Shown in pieces: positions 58,721 through 64,000 of a stretch of DNA of 64,000 nt (within the stretch, counting starts at the first letter, position 1; each line of letters opens with the position of its first letter). The DNA comes from Cherax quadricarinatus (Eukaryota > Arthropoda > Malacostraca > Decapoda > Parastacidae). The stretch spans positions 12,456,002 through 12,520,001 of the forward strand of contig NC_091369.1 in assembly GCF_038502225.1 (NCBI RefSeq). The letters run 5' to 3'. Both the position numbers and the translations under genes were made by a program. The notes under the pieces were generated by a model. The model saw only the letters and a list, made by a program, of their open reading frames with translations. It did not search any database and was not told where the DNA came from.

Positions 58721-59033
58721 TTGATGTTTTCATTCTAATGTCCACTTGGATCTGAAACAGCAAATTTATACAATTAATCACAGGAGCTAAAAACCTATAA
58801 TATGTAGGTTTTAATACATTTTACTAGTTGATAAATTAGACATTTGTAACACTTGGGTATCTTTAATGTTTCCTCTGTTGATGACCGTCTGTTGGCCTCA
58901 AGGTAGTCTTTTGTAAATACTCTTCAGTTGCTAGTCTTCTGAGGACAGTCTAATGTTACTAGTCGTCTGGTAATAGTGTTTAGTGGTGTAGATAGGTGTA
59001 TGTCTCAGTGTATTTACGCTCAGTGGTGAAAAA

Positions 59034-59200
59034 TAACCAGTGAAAGAATAGCGGAATCCCAAACCCTTACGTGATTCTCACATTATTCCTTGATAATGTG
59101 AGGAATCACGAAACCGCTCGGAATTTCACTTTTTTTTCACTGTTTATTTTGCATATTGTGATATCACCCTTTTACTGTGACCTTATTGCGCACCCAGAGG
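59034..59200. mobile_element. Penelope-like terminal repeat foldback, diverged
   Basis: Minus-oriented GAAAGAATAGCGGAATCCCA and CACATTATTCC meet plus-oriented TTGATAATGTGAGGAATCAC, GAAACCGCTCGGAATTTCAC and GCATATTGTGATATCACCCT. Block order equals 21243-21399. Not in a (TA)n tract here. Confidence 0.75.
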
Positions 59201-59735
59201 TGTGTTGTTGTCTGTGGAAAATAATCAAATGGGGACAAATATAACAGGAAACTAATCAAATGGGGATATGTAGGATAATTGTAAAATACATACCCATTGC
59301 ATAAATAGAGAAAATCATGAAACATTAGCCCTGACTGAAGCAGTAAATCAATAAATGAATACAATAAATCAATGTTAATAATAGATACGAAGCCAGAAAG
59401 GTGACGGGAGGTTACAGTAATTTGAGTTAGTACATAATGAATACAGAAGCTCTGTATTATTATTATTAAGACTAAGCGCTAAACCCACAAGGGTCACATA
59501 GCTCTATAGAGACATGGTAGGTCTTGAAAATTAAAGAAAAACGTCCTGTTTAGAAGTTTTAGACCAAAATTGTCTTCCCACATGAAAGGTTGTCTTGAGG
59601 ACGCGACTTATGGGAGTCAGGCAGTGTTGGGGCCAGGGGTTGAGAAGACAGAAAATACGGTCACGATGACCATAAGATAACTGCAGCAGTTAAGCCGTCA
59701 GGGGACCAGTTGATCAAGAATCTGTGAACCAGCTG
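59201..59735. other. Unassigned DNA with an S2 end
   Basis: 59455-59505 (ATTATTATTAAGACTAAGCG then CTAAACCCACAAGGGTCACA) is the tail of a minus S2 copy. Otherwise nothing recognised. Confidence 0.45.
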
Positions 59736-59865
59736 CTCCACAAGACTAGCACCACTCAACACTAGTTCTACGGTCTGAGGAAGAACACAGGTTAACACTT
59801 CTCCACAAGACTAGCACCAGTCAACACTAGTTCTACGGTCTGAAGAAGAACACAGGTTAACAAGA
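59736..59865. repeat. 65-bp tandem duplication, two units
   Basis: CTCCACAAGACTAGCACCAC and the following 45 bp recur at 59801 with two substitutions. Confidence 0.95.
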
Positions 59866-61195
59866 ACCAAAAGTTATCACCTAGAGAAACGTGGTAACCC
59901 AGTTTAAAGTGAAAATATAAAGGCAAAGTCACACTACAACAGCGGAATGTCACTACCAAGCTGCGGCTTCAAATCCGAAATGATGGAGATGTGACACTTG
60001 TATCAACGATAAAAACCAAACTGAAAGAACTTGAAGTTCCAGTAATTATATGAAATTCAGTAGCCACAAAAAGTGGACCCATAAGTATTATTATTATTAT
60101 AATCAAAAAGAAGCGCTAAGCCACAAGGGCTATACAGCGGACCCATAAGTAAATTTATCTAGATACAGGTACACATAAATGCAGTTATACATAAGTAACG
60201 TATGTAAATTACCTAGGATAACCTACCAAAAAAGTCAAAGTGACTTATTTCCGTTTGGGTTCCCATTAACTGTGTCTGCAATAGAGAGAAAAAAGTTTCT
60301 ATTTATTCATAATCTTGAAGTCTAGTAAAATAAATTCCTTAAATCAAGTGTCAAATGCAGGCGACCTAATAAGACATAAAAACCTATTAATCCCAGTGGA
60401 TTACTTAATCTTTTAACCGAGTCAGGAGTTAAGTGACTCCTGCCTTGCCCACTCACCAGGTCAACAACGGTAGTTCCTGTCTGGGGAGCTAGGCGGCACT
60501 GTTGTACAAACACCACCCTAGGTTGTGAGGTGTGACTCAATACTCAACAACGATATGAATGAAATATATACACATACACTGCTTGAACCTATTCCTCGCA
60601 GTCTCTTGGTGAATATACAGCCAGAGATGTATACCTCTCGTTGTCTGTTTACCTAGAGGTGTATATACTCAGAGTTGCATATATCTCAGTGTATTCACAC
60701 AGAGTACTGTAATCTCTATTTTAGGTATTAAAGTTAACCTGATTGGTGGTGTAGAGGTGTCATGGAACCTCAATTACCCCTCGTGTAGTCGACAGCCTTT
60801 AAACCCAATTAACCAAACCTCTTCTATATGAGCCATGATATATTATACTTATTTATTTTCATTACAGTAAAGCTGAGTAAAAGGCTCATTTATTCCGTGG
60901 CTCATTGCAAATAAATATCTGTTTTTTTTGTCCATCATTATTCTAGACTAAGTTCTAATCATTTACTAGGAGAACCATTGTAGAAGTTTAAAGTTATGTA
61001 GTTGTCTCAATGAAAGCGTTCTGTTTCTCCCCTACGAGTTTAGAGGTCAAAATCTGGGTTAGTAAGCCACCAGAGTCTGAGTTAATAACTGAACCAGCAA
61101 CAAAGTTAAGTACATTAATTCCTGTATGTATGTACAGCTAAACAACTGTTGATATTCTACATATAAATCCCAAAAGTATCTATTACCAAGGTTTA
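59866..61195. other. Unassigned DNA with an S2 end
   Basis: 60085-60140 (ATTATAATCAAAAAGAAGCG, CTAAGCCACAAGGGCTATAC) is a minus S2 tail. No gene in the rest. Confidence 0.45.
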
Positions 61196-61706
61196 TACTC
61201 GCCTAAATGTGGTTGCAGAGGTTGAGTCTCAGTTCCTAGCTTAGTCTTTTGGCTTTTCTTCTAGCTTCGCGAGCATTATCGTACTTCTTAAAGCTATGTA
61301 TGGATCCTGCCTCTACCACTCCATTTTCCAGGTCGTTCCACTTACTGACTACTAAGACTGAAGAAATACTTCATAAAAACCTTGTGACTCACCTGTGTTT
61401 TCAGTATCTAACTGTGTCTTCGTGTTCCTCCTTCCCGATTTTGATAATCTGTCCCCGTCGACCCTATCAGTTCTTAGTATTTTGTACGTTGATATCATAT
61501 CACGTCTTGTCTTTATTTTCTCTAGTGTCCTCAGATTGTATTTCTTTAATCTCTCCTCATAGGACATATCCTTTAGCTCCGGGACTAGTCTTGTTACAAA
61601 ACTTTGCACTTTCTCTGATTTCTTGAAATATTTGACGAGGTGTGGGTTCCATACTGGTGCTGCATACTCCAATATGGCCATGACGTACACTGTATGCAGT
61701 GTCGTG
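61196..61706 (-). pseudogene. LINE A ORF2 C-terminal fragment
   Basis: Minus strand: ILEYAAPVWNPHLVKYFKKS, EKVQSFVTRLVPELKDMSYE, ERLKKYNLRTLEKIKTRRDM and ISTYKILRTDRVDGDRL, then a short frameshifted tail with the GAAGAAATACTTCATAA block (plus strand). The family's end (ACTCGCCTAAATGTGGTTGC, plus strand) is at 61197. (TG)n-like sequence (TGTGTGTGTATGTGTGG) starts at 61709 at the truncated end. Confidence 0.85.
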
Positions 61707-61835
61707 AATGTGTGTGTGTATGTGTGGCGAGGGATGGCACCTCACTATTCCAGGGTCGAGCAGAGGATATATTGATTCCTGGCTGGGCAAGGTGCCAGCC
61801 TGTCTGTGCTGGGAGCCAACCATTCGTATATGTCC

Positions 61836-62027
<192 letters not shown>

Positions 62028-62289
62028 GCCAAACCACCAGCACACGCCATATTACAGCAATATTATTGTCAATGGAATAGTATATAAATGAGATCAGCAT
62101 ACCAGACAGAAACCAGGCAAATTTTCAACATAATTGCCGGGAGAATACCGGCGAATAAGAAAAAAAAATTGTCCACTGTAGTTCCTACATAACTCAACAT
62201 ACGTACGAGTCTTGAGAATCAAACGATTTCACTAGCCTTACCTTTTCCTCTAGTTCTACGAGTGTTGTCACTTGCGGATAATGGTCAGA

Positions 62290-62445
62290 CTTCACTGGCT
62301 GAATGACTGATTTCCTCAAACTCCTAATCTTCACCATTCTTCTTAGTATAGGACTGATGAAGCTACTGTGTGGCAAAACGTTTCCTCAGTAAAAGTATCC
62401 CGGTGTTTCACAGGTATATAATTTATCAACTTATCGGTTCTCTGA
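62290..62445 (+). repeat. Dispersed repeat D (ACGTTTC group)
   Basis: GACTGATTTCCTCAAACTCC, GGACTGATGAAGCTACTGTG, TGGCAAAACGTTTCCTCAGT and CCGGTGTTTCACAGGT follow the order of 49142-49275. Confidence 0.7.
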
Positions 62446-62799
62446 ACTATTTATATGCATATAGATAGATACTATTACCTAGAAATGAAACACATCCCTA
62501 AAATGTTAATTTATATGATAGCAGCAAGAGCAGAACGAGTCGTGTCGTTTGTTGGTTTCTGCCTGCAGGTGGTAGCAAAACATGATACTTCTCCAGTGGA
62601 CTGGGGCAATCTTTGTTTGGAACCACGGCGAGGCTGATATGGCGACTGCAAAGCACTGTTTACCGATATATTCCAGCCGTCTAGACGGACGTCTTGTGGG
62701 TTTGCTGATAATCCAGGTACGGAGAGGTGTTTAACTTACCACCGCACACGCAGATCTTCAGTTCGAAGCCTTCACCTTCCCGTGGCTTGGATGGCAATA
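62446..62799. other. Unassigned DNA
   Basis: No gene or repeat recognised. Confidence 0.4.
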
Positions 62800-63020
62800 C
62801 TCTGTCATCACACACTGAGTGATCGTGGTTCGATCCCCCACACGGGTGGAATTGTTGGGAATATTTCCTTACACCAGCTGTCCCTGTTCACCTAGCAGTA
62901 AGTAGGTACCTGGGTGTTAGTCGACTGGTGTGGGTCGCGTCCTGGGGGACAAGATTAAAGGACCCCAATGGAAATAAGACAGACATTCCTCGATGATGCA
63001 CTTGTTATCTTGGGTAGCTA
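62800..63020 (+). mobile_element. tRNA-derived SINE S1, good copy
   Basis: CACACACTGAGTGATCGTGG, B box GGTTCGATCCC, ACACGGGTGGAATTGTTGGG, GGTACCTGGGTGTTAGTCGA, CTGGTGTGGGTCGCGTCCTG and GACCCCAATGGAAATAAGAC. Confidence 0.85.
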
Positions 63021-63192
63021 ACCCTCCTCTGGGCTAAAAAAAGAAACGAACAAATCTTATCTTCTGGGATGAGCAAGGCGTTGAGTCATCTTTAGTAACT
63101 CCTTGGGCGCACAGTGAAGTCTCGTGGATGTAGGCTGCAATCACAGCCTGGTGCTTGATATCGGGGACAAGAGAGAATAGTCCTTGAGTGGG

Positions 63193-63320
63193 TCACGAAA
63201 TCCTAGTATCACGGTTGCAAACAAACCAGGGAAAGGGCGGGGATTGAACCCATGGCAAGTGAGTCGTAAAACTCCAGGCCAGTGCGCAAGCCACTGGGCC
63301 AGCTGGTTGCAATAAGATTT
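63193..63320 (-). mobile_element. tRNA-derived SINE S3, good copy
   Basis: On the minus strand: CCAGCTGGCCCAGTGGCTTG (A box), ACTCACTTGCCATGGGTTCA, B box GGTTCAATCCC and CGCCCTTTCCCTGGTTTGTT. Related to 47050-47214 and 4803-4900. Confidence 0.8.
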
Positions 63321-63444
63321 TTCCAAGCATGTATATTTATACATCACAGGGAGGTTAGCATGGGCCCAACTGTGACCACAAATGCAAGTCTTATAGATGA
63401 ATATCCCACCAGCCACGCTGGTGGGAGATTCATCAAGGGCCATG

Positions 63445-63515
63445 GTAATGTAAGAAATCACGAAAGCGCTTTGAAGCTCACTCTTTTTTTTCACATTGGT
63501 TGTAATTTACACTGT
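63445..63515 (+). mobile_element. Penelope-like terminal repeat fragment
   Basis: GGTAATGTAAGAAATCACGA, AAGCGCTTTGAAGCTCACTC and TTTTTTTTCACATTGGTTGT match the 21.3-kb terminal repeat with substitutions. Confidence 0.65.
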
Positions 63516-63617
63516 GTATGATAATTGTACTAATGTGTATCTATGCCTGAATAAGCTTACTCATTCACCCAGCATGCATCACGGAAAGCTGTCACACTAA
63601 GTCGATGAAGAACAGGA

Positions 63618-63695
63618 GGAGAATGAGGTAATCAGTCCCTCAACCTTGAGTCGATGTGGTCCCTCAAGGTTGAGGGACTGATTACCTCATTCTCC
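63618..63695. repeat. Perfect inverted repeat, 33-bp arms, 12-base spacer
   Basis: GGAGAATGAGGTAATCAGTC and 13 further bases at 63618-63650 are exactly reversed at 63663-63695. The core shares GAGGTAATCAGTCC with the 49.12-kb palindrome. Confidence 0.97.
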
Positions 63696-64000
63696 ACACT
63701 AAGTCGGTTGAGGTTGTGCTGTACTTGACATACAGCATGTTCGAAATGAGGCAGAGTGGCCGTTCTGTGGTTCAGGTGAATTGTTATCATCTGTAGTCAG
63801 TAGGATCACTACCACCAGAGACTTCGGACATACGCGAGGTCCAGGAATATTCCTTGACATTTTGGCAGATTACTCTCATATATGATCTACCGCTGGATTT
63901 TCAACGACGTAGATGAATCTGGGATCTGGTTTAGTTAGAGAGTTGAAATCCTCCTGTTTCTAGTTTGTCATGCAAATTTGATGTATTATTAATATCAGTG
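63696..64000. other. Unassigned DNA to the window edge
   Basis: Nothing recognised. Confidence 0.4.

Noticed and set aside
62800..62880. tRNA gene with perfect B box GGTTCGATCCC
   Set aside because: The same sequence continues into the conserved S1 SINE body found elsewhere in the window.

Overview
This window looks like a gene-poor, repeat-dominated stretch of a large animal genome. It is most likely a decapod crustacean (crayfish or prawn type). That is an inference from the mix of repeats: CR1/L2-like LINE fragments ending in (CA)n, tRNA-derived SINEs, a Penelope-like element with a GIY-YIG endonuclease, a mariner relic, and very abundant (TG)n, (TA)n, (AAT)n and (TC)n tracts. I found no host gene, rRNA or stand-alone tRNA gene that I can support. 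Nearly every long open frame is either a piece of a transposable element or a product of tandem repeats that lack stop codons.

Layout. 1-2.6 kb: the 5' half of a LINE (family A) on the minus strand, with an ORF1 broken by one homopolymer frameshift and an ORF2 (endonuclease plus the start of reverse transcriptase) that is fully open to the window edge. 3-9 kb: short tandem repeats, SINEs, a zinc-knuckle (gag/ORF1-like) relic present as an inverted pair, an LTR-like sequence and a 38-bp minisatellite. 9.9-20 kb: mostly unassigned non-coding DNA with LINE and SINE scraps, and one broken copy of a multicopy arthropod protein family (14.8-15.85 kb, minus). 20.6-22.7 kb: (TA)n tracts that carry an inverted-repeat element and a truncated Penelope-like element with foldback terminal repeats. 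23-35 kb: LINE A and LINE B fragments, SINEs and several minisatellites. 36-56.5 kb: a cluster of four multi-kilobase minisatellites (41-, 21-, 32- and 30-bp units). The 32-bp array has grown inside the reverse transcriptase of a LINE B copy. 50.9-54.2 kb: an RTE-like LINE (C) with an intact RT frame and a probable SINE sharing its tail. 56.7-58.1 kb: a LINE A 3' half and a mariner transposase relic. 58-64 kb: foldback repeats, SINEs, a LINE A fragment and a long (TC)n tract.

The strongest patterns seen directly are these. (1) All nine LINE A fragments, each truncated at a different point, border or lie within about 20 bp of a (CA)n/(TG)n tract at their truncated end, although their 3' tail is also (CA)n. 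(2) The Penelope-like, LINE C, putative SINE and inverted-repeat elements show the same relation with (TA)n. (3) The 32-bp array sits between two conserved RT motifs, immediately before the catalytic FADD position. (4) Several near-perfect palindromes recur, some beside a shared AAACGTTTC motif. Microsatellites here appear to act as landing sites for mobile elements, and some minisatellites appear to be born from them.
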